Assembly: GCF_026210795.1 (NCBI RefSeq)
Contig: NC_089449.1
Location: forward strand, 992,001 to 1,056,000
Origin: Rhizophagus irregularis
Lineage: Eukaryota; Glomeromycota; Glomeromycetes; Glomerales; Glomeraceae
DNA: 64,000 nucleotides
Direction: 5' to 3'
Of this stretch, positions 22,980 through 35,560 are shown in pieces (position 1 is the stretch's first letter; the number at the start of each line of letters is the position of its first letter). The notes under the pieces are model-generated. The model was not told the origin of the DNA. It did no database searches and saw only the letters and a list, made by a program, of their open reading frames with translations. Position numbers and translations under genes: made by a program.

Positions 22980-24440
22980 AGATTCAATATTCTTTAGGAG
23001 TGGAGACCAAAGTTCAACTCAAAGTAGTCCAGATCGACCACGTAAACATTGCGAATTTGTTGAACCAAAAATATAATCTAAGCGACTAAGCCATAGTGCA
23101 GATTCTGAATACTGGAAAGAAATTTGTAATAATGAACAGGCCGAAACAGCAGAAAGTCAAAGAACTATACGTATGTATAAATTTATAATCCTTTTTTAAA
23201 AATAAATTACTTTAACTGATTTATTTGTATTTAGACTTTATCCTGTGAAGCATAGAATCTCATAGAAATGGATTCCATGTTCTGGAAAACCTAAACTGAT
23301 CATGGCTTAAGATATTCATGGCAGTGCTATAATGGTAAATTTTAATTTTTTAAATAAACAAGCTTAAAGTTTAAAGGGATAATAACCGTATTCTTCAATA
23401 TAATAGGAGAACAAAACTCATTAAAACATTGTACAATAATTGCTTCACGAAGTTCTCACTAGAAATTATGTGTAAATATGTTAATATGTTTATCGTTTGA
23501 GATTATTTACTATTTATTTCAATTATTTTATTTTAATTAATTTTTTTTAAAAATTATTATTTTTTTTTTTAGAAAAACACGTATTAAATATATAAATATA
23601 TATATATACAATGATGGTCATATTGTTCGACAAATTAGTGAAAAAATGCGGTGTACTTTTTACACCTTTAGTTCCACATTATTACAACAATAGTAATTAT
23701 TTGCAAGGGTGTGTATAACCATTCACCACCTCCTCCTGAAAGAACTGCTAATGGATCTTCAGACGCTTAATAAAAAAATGAAATTGAACAAGATAATTCT
23801 GTGCAAGCTGGATCTATTACTTCTGGTAAAAATTTTTCAAATGCATTTATTTAATTTTTAGTTCTAAAAGACAATCAAATTTAGGAAAATTATTGAAAGC
23901 CACAGAGATTTTATCAGATATTCATATGTCAGTAAACAATATTGGTCGATTACGATATCTTGTTGGAAAAATGAGAATATTTATCCACTTGGCCAAGGAA
24001 TACTTAGGTGTTATTCATTGTGTTCAAACAAACCATGATCTCAAAATTAATTCATGAACTCGAGCCAATCCAAATTGATTTATCATTCAAAAGAGTTAAA
24101 GGCAATATAAATGAATTTGAAGTCAATTCTTATAGTCCTAAGCATAAATTAAGTTCTTATTTTTTATTTTTATTTTTTTAATTACAAAATCTTATTTTTA
24201 TAGTAATATTTATAACAATTATATAGTTCTACATTATGTACGAGTATATACCAATGTTACTACAGCTACAAACTTTTTGTCAATGTTTAACAGGGCAATC
24301 AGTTAAATTTAAACACATAGATGAAGAAGGTTTAGGTGTATCATGGAGATTTAGATGCTGCACAGGCAAAAGGATTAGGGATTTTTTTGTACAGTAAATC
24401 TCAGATATGGATTGGGAAACTCATCTAACTTATATTTTTA
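22980..24440 (+). mobile_element. Decayed transposase-like element (possibly MULE type)
   Basis: Plus-strand coding debris in order: SSPDRPRKHCEFVEPKI (near 23020), SHSADSEYWKEICNNEQAET, then IHELEPIQIDLSFKRVKGNI (near 24050-24110) and HGDLDAAQAKGLGIFLYSK (near 24338-24395). The last two pieces recall the catalytic-domain region of MULE-type transposase-like proteins repeated in Rhizophagus genomes, where a D...AQ..G.G..L motif is typical; this is from memory and weak. Frames are interrupted many times and no terminal repeats were found. It is a very old remnant. Confidence 0.35.
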
Positions 24441-26872
24441 AATCATGTATTATTTATTTTAAATGACAAGATTCTAAAATTAGAAACTTCTCTCTCTCTC
24501 TCTCTCTTTTATCATTAAAAACAAGTGCTGTAAGAACTAGCTAAACCTAATAAAAAAAATTATTATTAATTAAGAAAAGATGTATTAGCTGTTAAAAAGC
24601 GTGACAAAATTTTTTTTTTGAATACATCGTGACTAATAATAAAATGGACTCCCAATTTCATTAATTTCATTCTAAAAGTATGCTTACCCATTTAAACGCA
24701 TTCTGCTACATATTAGTGAAAGCTCGAATAAACGTATGAGTAAATTTAAAAAAATCTAAAAATCTATGATGGTCATTTTTCGTTCGTGATCATCATCTAA
24801 TCCGCAAGAATTAACAAATTAAACCAGAAATACTTTAGTAGTTTCAAATAAAGAAGCTCGTGTTTATTATAAAGCATTTAAATAATATGGCTATTGAAAA
24901 TTTCTTTTCGCCATGTGTTTCTGCTTTTGTCCAGATCTCGATATAAATATTCTTTTCTTGAATATTGGACATTTGAAGAATTTTCCGTGTCAGAAACGAA
25001 TTTTTTTTTTTGCTGTTATTATTTTACGTATAGGCTTTGGCAAAACTTTTAAAACTTTGGTAGTAGCTTTGATAAGAGCTGCCATGATTTAGATGAGATC
25101 CTTTACCGCTATGATATTCTGTGTATAATATTAATTTTATTTTTTTTTTAATTAAAGAGTTTACAATTTTTCAGTACTTATAATATAATTTTTACTGGAA
25201 CTTTTTCGGCTTATAATCAATTTCTTTTTACAACAAGAATTTTATAGCCTTTTGATGAGGTTGAAAATTTTGATTATAGTATCAATTAAACAACAAATAT
25301 TTTATTTTCTGGAAGTATCTTAAAATGTGTGATACATCAACTGATTCACCAAAATATACCAAAATATACAAAAAATCACGAACTCAAATGCTAATCATGG
25401 AATTGCCCAATTTATTGAAATTCAGGAGAATTAAAATATTTTGGATGGAAGAATAATATAGATGACGATGAATTTATATATGACCTTGACGGGAAAATTT
25501 TTATTGTTATGAATCTTACTTATTATTAAAATTTTATTGTTATGAAGTAAGTTGATAATTTAAAGAGTTCTTATTTATTCAATTTATGGAAATTGTCCTT
25601 TAATTAAATATTAATTTAAACAATTTTATTTTCGTCATCAAAGGAACATTTCAATCGTTTCATTGAATATTAATACTTTGTCAAATACATCAATATATAA
25701 AAGGAGAATATGAGAAAATATTGGAAAATGGGAAATAAATATTATCTTCAACAAATTTAAGAGGATTAGATTTTTTGATACTATTAAATTTTCTTTAGAA
25801 AATTTGAAAATATTTTTTGGGTTGGCCCGCTTCTGATCTTACTTATGGGAATAATATACAAATCTTATCAATAAATATAAAAATGATGGTGTGCGTGATT
25901 TATATTTTTATAGTAATTAATTATAAATTGACAGTAAACAAAAAATTTTATTATTATAAGTTTTGTATAGCAGGATAAGTTCGATTTAATAAATTCAAAA
26001 AATTGTTAAAGATAAAAGTAAAAATATAATTCATACTTTATTTTACTGATTAAATCTTTATATTTTTCTTGATTTAATACTTTGTAGCATAATTTAAACA
26101 AAGGCCTTTAAAATATTGTGCAAAAAAATCTCATCCAGAATTTATTTTTTTTATAAAAAAAAAAAATTCTCAGATTTTAAGATTTCCAAACTTTCTTGTT
26201 AGATTAAACCCAAAAATTTAAAAATACATTAGAAGACTCGAGTACTCTAAGCAAGCTTTGTAGAAAAGACAGATTCAAGCCCCCATGCCTACTATCAACT
26301 GACATTAACGATATATCGTGAGTGATCAAACTCGTGCAGAGGTACTGTCACATTGATAATAAGACATGAGACCCACCACCAAAGGGAAGGGCCCCACATA
26401 CAGAAGTCTGCGACATAGCTTGAGAAATCATTTCTATCATTGTTCTCATTTAAGGTAACCAAACTTCTAGAAGAGGAGGATAACCGAAGCACTCTAGGTG
26501 CACAAATCCCTTATACATCCCAGCTTAGTCATTTCCACTTACCAAAATACATTTAAGTCAGTAGAAATCTTCCAAGACTTTTGCAGAAAAGATAAGAACA
26601 AAAGTCTTATATCATATGTATTAAATATAAGTTCAAAACAGTTATAATAACTATTAAAAGAAAATGATAGATGATTAAATATATCGGACAGTAGTTGTAA
26701 AATAAAAAAAACACGCGATAGGTGACAAAGTAACGCGAAAATATTTAATTACGAGAGTTATGTTGTAATAAGCGTTGGTGGAGGGCGGTTGTTTAAAGAT
26801 GCTAGAAAAATGTTGATGTTTGGATATTAAAGAAAAAGATAAATGTTAAAGATAATATTTAAAGATAATAAT
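24441..26872. other. Spacer with scattered debris
   Basis: A (TC)n run lies at 24489-24508. Further plus-strand scraps up to about 25480 may continue the decayed transposase-like element. Around 26270-26470 composition is more balanced, but no gene is recognised; the 65-codon minus frame there has no support. Confidence 0.35.
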
Positions 26873-27046
26873 AAATATTAAAAGGAGAAAAAACTTTCGA
26901 AAACTAAATATTAAAAGGAGAAATAGACTTTCGAAAACTAAATATTAAAAGGAGAAATAAGCCTTCGAGTTTCGAAAACTAAATATTAGAAGGAGAAATA
27001 AGTTTTCGAGTTTCGAAAACTGAGAAATAAACTTTCGAAAAACTAA
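26873..27046 (+). repeat. Minisatellite, AAATATTAAAAGGAGAAATA unit
   Basis: About four and a half head-to-tail units start near 26873, 26906, 26940 and 26981. The period is 33-34 bases, growing to 41 where TTCGAGT is inserted. Each unit contains CTTTCGAAAACT. Confidence 0.8.
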
Positions 27047-27829
27047 AAAGTCTGAAAAAAGCGTTTTTATAGATAATTTTACTGTGAGTCATTGTGATTA
27101 CTATGATGTAAGATTGTTTACGCGCCATATCCATTACGCGTATGTTAATGTTATTTAAGCTTATATAGTTTATATAATAATGTGTGTTACCTGAGTTTTT
27201 GGTTCCCGGTAGTTTCCTAGTTCATAATCATTCGTAAATATAATTTAGAGGACGTAAAATTGATGAATAAGCATGGAAGTTATGGATACTGAAAATATAT
27301 TTGGAGTATCTTATTCACGACATGATAATGGAGAAATGCAAAGAAATTAATCTATATATTGTTTTGTTAACACTAATCTTATTTACTATTAGGGACACTA
27401 AATGGTAAAATCAAGGAAATTTTTATTAATCTAACGAATACAAAAAATTACAAAGAAAAGCACAATCTTCTTGAAGCAAAATCTTAAAATCGAAAATAGG
27501 TATACTGAGAATTTTAACTTTGAAATGGATGAAACCAGAAAAGCTCTTGTGAAGCTGAAGCTCTTGAATTACTTACCCAAAAAGGAAGGCTATAGGATTA
27601 TTTTAAAATTAGTAAAAGATAAGGTAAATAATATTGTATATGTAATTATTATCAATAAAGTACACGCGTTCTTTGATAAGAATTTATATGATTAACGTAA
27701 AAAATGTGATCATATGTACATGCGATTTTTAGTAATGAAACGCCCGCTGCGACTCCGCCGCCGCTGATTAGTAAAAGATAATATTATTATATTCAGTATA
27801 CTGTATATATTAGTCCATATATATATATA
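27047..27829. other. Spacer
   Basis: A 74-codon open frame (27471-27695), K/N/L/I-rich, has no recognisable domain or splice context. Nothing else was identified. Confidence 0.35.
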
Positions 27830-28085
27830 AGCTAGTTGACTTACAAATTTTTCAAAACGCAATGGTATGATCATCTATATTAGTAAATTTCGAATTTGAA
27901 TTTGTTTCATCAATTGATTTATAAAGATATTTCTTTTATTCTTTATTTTATTAATTTTGGCGCTATGACATAACTTGAAAAAGTCTGAAATTAATTTTTG
28001 AAGTTATCACTGCTTTTAGGAAATTTTCTATCTTCAATTTAGTCAATTGAATGTAAACAGTATCTTATCGGCAACCTCATTATCA
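27830..28085 (-). pseudogene. Exon 1 fossil of the Gag-like/MIR family
   Basis: The plus strand at 27895-28045 aligns by eye with the complement of the central part of family exon 1 (the SLP..., EEQK, CYNAEI, TSKFI region). The other exons are missing, and the piece is strongly diverged. Confidence 0.6.
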
Positions 28086-28639
28086 CGGTGGCTTCGCCAT
28101 GATATCAATGGCATCAATGGCATTATAAATCAACAATTACACAATACGAACTGTTTTAAAATTTATAAATTTATCTATATAAGTTAATATTGTTAATATT
28201 TATTTTCTATATTTTTCTTTTTTTTATCTTCATTATTTATATCATTACTGTTTATCTTTATCAAAACTATTATTTTTATTATCCTTAACATTTGTAGAAT
28301 TATCAGTAATAGTATTACCAGTACTTTCTATAAAATAAGAAAACAATTAATACTTTCATACCTTTTTCATTATTAGTTAATTTCTGCAACATTAAGGAAA
28401 GAATTCGGAATTATTCTATTTTAAAAATAAACTTACGCGCTTTATTTGAGAATAATGCAATAATTAATTAATTATGCAAAGAAAAAATTACAGCATTACA
28501 AAAGTTTGATCTTTTTTTTTTTAGTATTTTGTAATAACGATGCTTATTATGATTTATTAATGATTATTTATATGAAAAGGTAGTATACTATCTAATGAAT
28601 GGTATATTATCTCAGCTGCAATTGTTATTGGGGTAAAAA
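28086..28639. other. Spacer with a possible short terminal exon
   Basis: On the minus strand, after an AG near 28330, SGNTITDN-like S/T/N-rich sequence runs to a stop near 28240 (ending NNSFDKDKQ). A donor-like site lies at 28438. It could be the last exon of an unidentified gene; low confidence. Confidence 0.25.
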
Positions 28640-29328
28640 CTAATCATTTTTTCCAACCCTTTTTATAGCAACATTAGTTACAGCACTTTTTGAAACACTT
28701 GTATCAGCATTTTGACCAGGTCCATCTCTTAGGAATTTACATTCTCCGTAACCTAATTCTTCAACTTCCCAAGAATTGTGGTCGGAACCCAAAAATACTA
28801 TACACGTATCACTTGTATAATCTTTATCAATAGTATAATAATAATAAGTATCTTGTCGGGCACGAAAATTAATTCGATATGGTGTAGTACTATCTAAAGT
28901 TTGCAAAGTTATAACGTCATTTTTCGGAACTACTCCTGAATCGCCATTTTGGGGCATATGACCTCCACAATAGAAATTAATATATCCATTAGGATCATTT
29001 AGACCATTAGGTATAAGGGTTATGAAATGTTGATTCAAATCTTCCATCCAAAGACTACAAATATCATAGTCTGTAAAAAAAAAAAGATCAATTAATATAC
29101 ATTTTTTTATAAATTTAATAATTAAATTTAAGACTTTCTTACTATTTCCGAAGAGTGGCAAGATTAGAACCTCGTATGCTATTATATATCAAATAAATAA
29201 ATTAAATTGTTATAATGAATCGATTTAATATATATTTAAAAAACATTACCTTCAGTGCCTGGTACAAAAGGTGTGATACCCATTAGACAAAAGATAATGG
29301 TAAGAATGAAAAAAGTTAGATGTTGCAT
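28640..29328 (-). CDS. Secreted protein of unknown function (181 aa)
   Basis: Exons 29250-29328, 29143-29178 and 28640-29070 join through GT-AG introns (phase 1 both) into an open frame. Exon 1 encodes a classic signal peptide, MQHLTFFILTIIFCLMGITP, with likely cleavage before or near the GTEAYE junction. The mature part of about 155 residues has four cysteines (YDICSL, NFYCGG, SDTCIV, GECKFL), fit for two disulfide bonds, and no membrane helix or ER-retention signal; the end is IKRVGKND. A compact beta-rich extracellular fold is plausible, but no family is recognised. Small, Cys-containing, secreted and placed in a repeat-rich tract, it has the look of a candidate effector or cell-surface protein; that role is inference. 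Start chosen as the ATG directly before the hydrophobic core. Confidence 0.8.
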
Positions 29329-29895
29329 GATGGAAATTGCTATTGATATATTAATGATGTCTTCAAGATGTAATAACAATTTATCTCAAGCCCCATTGAG
29401 AAAGGTATGTGTATATATATACAATTTTTTAGTGAAAAAGAAATCATAGATATACTTTTTTCATTTTCATACTAAATCTATTGAAAATGAAGAATTGAAA
29501 GATGCATGAATCTTTGCTTCATTCTTAGTGTGAAAATGGTATATCTCAATTAAATAACAATAACTAATAACTCCATAAAAATGAGCCTTTTCGCGGATCC
29601 ATTCACGGAAAATGTAAATAAATAATTCGATAAATTCTGTAAGGTTATTATTAATTCCGGAAGTATGAGTCTTTTACGAAAAAAAGATGGAATATAAAAA
29701 ACGGATCGACTTTTTTTACATAATGGAAGGTACATCTTACCACAAATGAAAATAAACCTATTTAGCGATAGTATGTTTTTTGAAGTGGTGATCATTCTGC
29801 ATGACCTTCCTTATTTATTCACTCTTTCGCATATTTTCTTCTTTTTGGGAATGCACCATGTGAACTTCGTAGTTTAATATTATTAATATTATTAT
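29329..29895. other. Upstream region of the secreted-protein gene
   Basis: The plus-strand frame 29255-29449 is antisense to the signal-peptide exon. No gene; no clear promoter box. Confidence 0.4.
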
Positions 29896-29897
29896 AC

Positions 29898-29954
29898 TAT
29901 AGCTATTTAGCTTTTAGCTATTGCTATAGCTATAGCTATAGCTATAGTTATAGA
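29898..29954 (+). repeat. TAGCTA microsatellite
   Basis: Imperfect TAGCTA units, about eight, self-complementary so able to form a hairpin. Confidence 0.8.
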
Positions 29955-31276
29955 TGTTGTTATTGCAATATTGCTTATTTTGATATCATTAGAATAAAAT
30001 TACAAAATATTCGTTTTTGTGCCACTTTTACTACATGTATTTAATTTTATTGATCTTTATTGAAGAAATAAAGTTTCAAATATATTTCTTTTTCGTTAAA
30101 AAATTAAAAAACGTGTAGATGATTATGCAGATCTTGTGATAATCAATTAAAAAAGTGTTAGACGAAAATTTTTTTCATAAAATTTTTTTTACATTTTTTT
30201 TTATTTGTAAGATTAAATATTTGATATTACATAATTACAAATTATATAAAAGGATTTACTCAATTTGGTTATGTGATACTAATATAGATTTATAAATTAC
30301 GTGATACAATTTTAATTTTTTTTCATAAATACTTTAGCAGAATAGCGTTTATTAAGGTACGGAGTAACCCCGCGTGTAACAAAAAAAAAAATTTGTCCGT
30401 AACGCCATGATGATCGCACCAAATTACAAAAATATAATTCAAATATTTGTTATATAGCCCAAGTAAAATAGCTTATTCGAATGGTAAATTAATTTTTTTA
30501 TAATTAAGCTTATAATAATAATTTTTTTAGATTAAAACTTTTTGTAGCTAATTAGAATTAATATGTATTTCTTTGCATAAAGTGCAATAGATAGTCAAAA
30601 AAAATTTTTTTAATTTATACTTTTCTATTGGTCTTGATAACATTTGAGAAATTTTCAATGACTTTGTATCCATTCTAAATTCACAAATTTCACTTTATAT
30701 TTTTTCTTCAAAAATCAACACTTGTAGTTAATTTTTTCAAGAAGTAAAAAAGAATTATGACCATGAAAGATGTCACAATGTAGCCCTGATATTCGAGTTT
30801 ATTTTGCATTTTAAATGATAAGAATTGGACTTATTTTGAGCGAACTACACATATTTTTGTAATTTGAATAATTTTTTTCGCTTTTTTACTATATACCGAA
30901 ATTGAAGTAACTATACCATAATATAGATCTTGGTTATAGGTTTATTATTCAATTTACGCAAAGAAAATCAGATTTATTTTGAGCGTATAATATATATGCA
31001 TTTTTATTACATGAATGATATTCAAGTTTTTTTTATTACACACTGTATGACTTAAAGAATCCATTATTTCACAATTCCTATTTTCTTGCATAAAAGGAAA
31101 ATATTTAAACTATTGTTTTCAAAGAGTTACATACTGCAATTTTATTATTTTATTTAATAAGGAATTTGTAAGCATTTTAGTTTAATAAATAAATAATGAA
31201 GAACTTATAAATACTAAACTAATAAAAAATAACTAATTGATTAATCAGTATGACCCAAATGCATTGTTCAAATTGT
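29955..31276. other. Long A+T-rich spacer
   Basis: No gene or repeat recognised in about 1.3 kb downstream of copy B. Confidence 0.45.
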
Positions 31277-32560
31277 TCAAGCACATTGTTCAATAAGTTC
31301 AATACACCACTAAAAATAATAAAAGACAGTTAATAATTATAAATGATAAGAAATAAATCAAATAAGATAAATAAAATTTATTTACTTACATCATCATTTG
31401 CTCCTAGTCTTTCATTATGGCAAACAATTTCTTGAAAATTATCATTCCCAATAGTAAATCGAACATCATGACAACGCAAAAATTCCACACTACCAATATG
31501 AGTAGTACGACCACTACGGTCAACTGATTTCTTAATGCTAAGATAAATAATATCATTTGATTTTAAATAACTTTCATGATTTTCTTCTGATTTACTATAA
31601 TTAAATTTCCATTCACTTGCATTTCCACCACAATTTACTAAAAATAATAATAAATGAAAATATTAATTATTTTGTTACTTCGTGAAGTATATTTTAATGA
31701 TTATTACCTTCCGTAGAGCCAAATGTTGGAGATTTTTGATAAGAATACGAATTTCCAGATCCATACCAACTTATTCCAAGTAACTTATTTGATTTTGTGT
31801 GTTGTAAAGTTATAGAAGTATCAGTGTAAGTAGCCAATTCTTTATTAAATTGAATTTTCCATAAAGAATTTGGTCCAGGATCCGAACCTCTTACAAAAAC
31901 CTAAAAAAAATGGTTTGTCATTAGTTCTGTAAAATATGACCAAATATTCGTATATATATAAAAAAATCATAATACCAATTGAAGTTTGCTTCCAGTTTTA
32001 TAACATAAATTTTCAACTGAACTTAAATATTTTCCTGTAGCAACATGTCTTAAAGCTACAATAGAATCATTTGTAATTAAATTTGATTCATAAACAACAA
32101 AATCTTCAAATTCTTTAATTAATTCGTTTAACGAATTTATATTTTTCATTTTCTGGTGAAATTCATTTGAAATAGAATCAAAATGGTTCATTGGAAGCGA
32201 TTTATAAAAATAAATTTTTTGTTCTTCTATATCATTAATTTCAGCGTTATAACATAATTTGAGAAAATTTGAAATAAACTTTGAAGTATCTCCACCTCTA
32301 CTTTCAGGTATATACTTTAATAATTGTAATTTTCTTTTATTTGTATTCTTAAATACCGTAAAAGAAATATTTTCTTTTAATGCATTACGAAGTTCTTCAA
32401 TATCGCTAATTTCAGTTGGAAGTTTGATAGTGGGATCTATTAAAGATATGACAATATTCAAAAATTCTTCATATTCAACTTTCCAAATGTAATGATATTT
32501 TCGAATATCATTTATCCATTCATCTGGATGTATATTTCCATCATATTTTGGAATATCCAT
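31277..32560 (-). CDS. Gag-like/MIR family protein, copy B (352 aa)
   Basis: Exons 31976-32560, 31708-31900, 31390-31637 and 31277-31309; introns of 70-80 bases. The N-domain begins MDIPKYDGNIHPDEWINDIR and carries the family's KLQLLKYIPESRGGDTSKFI segment. Variable sites: ISWYGSGNSYSYQ after the second repeat, and SVDRSGRTTHIGS in the third, among the longest there. The insert near the start of exon 3 is reduced (VNCGGNASEWKF), without the paired tryptophans of other copies. The last exon is cut short, ending IELIEQCA instead of KQH.WTID. The upstream TTCGG-type motif is present (32595-32628). Open throughout, so probably functional, although the shorter C-terminus could affect closure of the trefoil. 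Confidence 0.85.
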
Positions 32561-32594
32561 TTTTTTTTTTTATAAAAATAATGCTGTGGCTGGG

Positions 32595-32628
32595 TAGAAG
32601 CACTCCGGTAATAATTTTTCCGAAATCC
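32595..32628 (-). promoter_or_regulatory. Shared upstream motif, copy B
   Basis: GTAGAAGCACTCCGGTAATA followed by a T run and CCGAAAT (plus-strand reading) lies 35-68 bases before the ATG of copy B. The same block occurs before copies D, E and I at similar distance. Confidence 0.5.
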
Positions 32629-33060
32629 CAATATTTATTTATATTTAAACCAGCTAGCCGAAAAAGATACCGATCCTCACACAAAATTTGATCTTACCAA
32701 ATTCAGAAGTTGCATGTTCGTTTACTTAACTTATAGTGATATGATGGACGAACTGAATAAAATTAAAAAAATTTTTTTTGCAATCTTCAATAAACTGGAA
32801 AAATATAGCTGGAATTTGACCTAAAATTGATTATTCGATATATCGATATAGTACCGAATTTTTGAGCAATTACCGAATTAACGGACGAGTCCTACTCAGT
32901 CATTATTCCGTTAAATGGTTAGGCTGTCGTGAAACTTCTAAAAGAGACTAACTGCTAAATAATAATATTCGATAATAAAAGTTAATCAAAAAAATAAAAA
33001 TAAAAATAAAAATAAACAAATAAAATAAAAAAAAAGACAAAATAAAATAAACGGTTAAAT
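32629..33060. other. Spacer with repeat shared with the 61.8-kb region
   Basis: The part at 32817-32990 (ATTCGATATATCGATATA, later CGTTAAATGGTTA) is similar to 61808-61950 upstream of copy I, so the upstream flanks were duplicated along with the genes. Confidence 0.5.
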
Positions 33061-33480
33061 AACATAAATTTTAATTGAATTAAATTTTGTGGAAATATTG
33101 AATCAAATTTTCGTTTTTTATAAATTTCTTTTGATAAATAACTATTCATCTAAGGTGATGGTAACATAATTTGAAGTATCTCCCATACATAATGGTGTAG
33201 TTAGAGAAAAACGAAGCCGAATTCCTGATTGCTGATTCCGGACCCGGTTTAATCGCAAAAAGTCCCTTGGAATTCCACGACGATCTACGCCTGAGCCGGG
33301 TCCGGATCACGTTGTAGCTAATTATTTTTTCGGCCAACTACACCTAATTCCAGTTGCAAGTTTTTGGGAGCCGGAACGTAAAATTACACTCGGAATTTAA
33401 ATTTATATTCAACGGCCAAAAAACATTATCAATTTTCAACATTTCGCTTGCCAATTTTTATGCACCTGCTGCGCTTAATA
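33061..33480 (-). pseudogene. Family fossil interrupted by a miniature element
   Basis: 33095-33180 resembles a stretch of exon 1 of the Gag-like/MIR family, and 33370-33480 resembles the flank at 47230-47330. Together they correspond to the degraded copy at 46620-47210, here split by a small inverted-repeat element. Heavily diverged. Confidence 0.5.
33194..33344. mobile_element. Miniature inverted-repeat element (151 bp)
   Basis: It begins GGTGTAGTTAG and ends with the complement, CCAACTACACC, flanked on both sides by TAAT (33190-33193 and 33345-33348), a likely target duplication. The inside is G+C-richer (CGGACCCGG and GCCGGGTCCGG form an inner inverted pair) and has no coding capacity. 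Superfamily not certain. Confidence 0.65.
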
Positions 33481-33669
33481 ATTAAAAATAATTTTTAAAA
33501 GTTGAATAAGTTTATTTTATTGCAAAATAATATTGCGTGAATATATATTTTAAATGTTTAAATTTTAAATTTTAATAATTTATTACAAATTGAAGAATTT
33601 GAAAATGAGACATATTTACTAATTATAACTAAAAATATAACCAACCAATGAATTAATACTCAAAATTGT

Positions 33670-34967
33670 TTAAGACTGTAAATTATCTATGGTCCAATTA
33701 TGTTGTTTAATAAGCTCAATACACCACTAAAAGAAAAAGAAAGGATTAATTATTTATTGTGTATTAAACGAAAGAAACAAAGACTATATAAAACCAATTT
33801 ACTTACTTCATCGTTTTCTTCTAAACTTTCATTATGACAAATAACTTCTTGAAAGGTATCATTCCCAACAGTAAATGGAATATCATGACTACGTAAAAAT
33901 TCAACTTTGTTATTATCATAACGTTTCTCAATACTAAGATTAATAATATCATTTGATTTTAAATATCCTTGATGATCTTCTAATTCACTATCATTAAATT
34001 TCCAACTGTCATCCCAACAATTATCGCTAGAATAATCGCAACAACCCACTAAAAAATGAAAATTAATATTATTTTAATTAAAGATTTAATAAAATAAAGT
34101 AATATATATTTTTAATTATTACCTTCTGTAAGATTAGTTGAAGGAGATTTATAATAATCAAGTAAGATATAACGATCATAATGTATTCCAAGAAATTTAT
34201 TACCAGATTTGATGTGCTGAAACTTTATTGAAGTATTGTTGTAAGTAGCTAATTCTTTATCAAATACAATTTTCCATAAAGAATTTGGTCCAGGTACTTG
34301 ACTTCCTACAAAAATCTAAGAAACAATATATTATATGTTAGTTCTATTAAAATATAATTTAGATATTCGTAAAAAAAAATCATAATACCAATTGATTATA
34401 ACTCCCAGTTGTATACATTAAATTTTCAGCCGAAATTAAATATTTTCCTGTAGCAACATGTTTTATTGCTACAATAGATCCATTTTTAATTAAATTTGAT
34501 TCTTCAACAACAATCTTTTCAAATTCTTTAATTAATTCATTTTTTGAATTCACATCTTTCATTTTTTTATAAAATTCGGTTGAAAAATAATAACTCATTG
34601 GAAGTGATTTACAAAGATATTTTTTTTGTTCTTCTACATCATCAATTTCTGCATTATAACATAATTTGAAAAATTTTGAAATAAATTTTGAAGTATCACC
34701 ACCTCTACTTTCAGGAATATATTTTAATAATTGCAATTTTCTTTTATTTGTATTCCTAAACACCGCAAAAGAAATGTTTCCTTTTAATGCATTACGAAGT
34801 TCTTCAATATTACTAATTTTTGCTGGGAGTTTGATAGTGGGGTCTATTAATAATATAGCAGTTTTTAATATATTAAAATCATTCAAATTATGAATATGTC
34901 GAAATTTTTGAATGTCGTTTATCCATTCGTCTGGATGTATATTTCCATCATATTTTGGGAAATACAT
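33670..34967 (-). CDS. Gag-like/MIR family protein, copy C (356 aa)
   Basis: Exons 34389-34967, 34123-34315, 33807-34048 and 33670-33726; introns of 73-80 bases. Starts MYFPKYDGNIHPDEWINDIQ; position 2 is Y where other copies have D. The first variable loop is IHYDRYILLDYY; exon 3 opens VGCCDYSSDNCWDDSW, with three Cys in its first ten or so residues; the third-repeat loop is short (RYDNNK). The C-terminus is extended to WTIDNLQS. The upstream region differs from B, D, E and I and instead matches a second stretch at 36490-36780 that has no gene behind it. Confidence 0.85.
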
Positions 34968-35399
34968 TTTTTTTTATCCGAAAGTACAAAAAGTGAGAAA
35001 CTCTTTGGTAATGAAAATCGCGAATTTAAAGAAAAAATAACGATTTTCAAACAAGTTTAATGTGATACGAAACATTTTAAATTTTGTGGAAGGATACTAA
35101 GCTAAAAAAAACTAATTCGTGAATAATTAATAAACAAATGAAATAACGTTATACCAAAATTTTCTATCCACCGAGGGCGTGAGCCGTTTAAAAGGATAAA
35201 CTTTTTAAAAAATAAATTGTATTTTATTAGATTTTTGACTATTTTTCAACAATTCCATTTCAGGCAAAGTGATCGCTAATACAAATATATCATACGTAAT
35301 ACAAACTTTTTTGATTAAATTCGTTATGTACCCAATAGATTCTTTTAACTTTTAATTATCATTAAAAAGTAAACAGTTCATTTTAACATTTTCCAGGGA
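34968..35399. repeat. Upstream segment of copy C, duplicated at 36490-36780
   Basis: 34976-35240 and 36490-36780 share long similar stretches, including CAAGTTTAATGTGATACGAA/CAAGATTTTAATGTGATACG and GAGGGCGTGAGCCGTTTAAA. The direct repeat is spaced by about 1.5 kb. Confidence 0.65.
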
Positions 35400-35560
35400 A
35401 GATTCACATGAATTATTAGTAATATTTAATAAACAAAATATCATGTGGTATAAAATTATATTTTTCAGTAATTTATTAAATATAAAGAATTTGAATAAGA
35501 TATAATTAAATATCAACACGGTTAAGTAATTAGTATATAAATTCAATACACCACGCATCA
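35400..35560 (-). pseudogene. Exon 4 fossil of the Gag-like/MIR family
   Basis: AATTCAATACACCAC at 35541-35555 is the family's last-exon start on the minus strand. Neighbouring bases agree only loosely. Confidence 0.4.

Noticed and set aside
29255-29449. Plus-strand 64-codon frame
   Set aside because: Antisense to the signal-peptide exon of the secreted-protein gene, which has better support.
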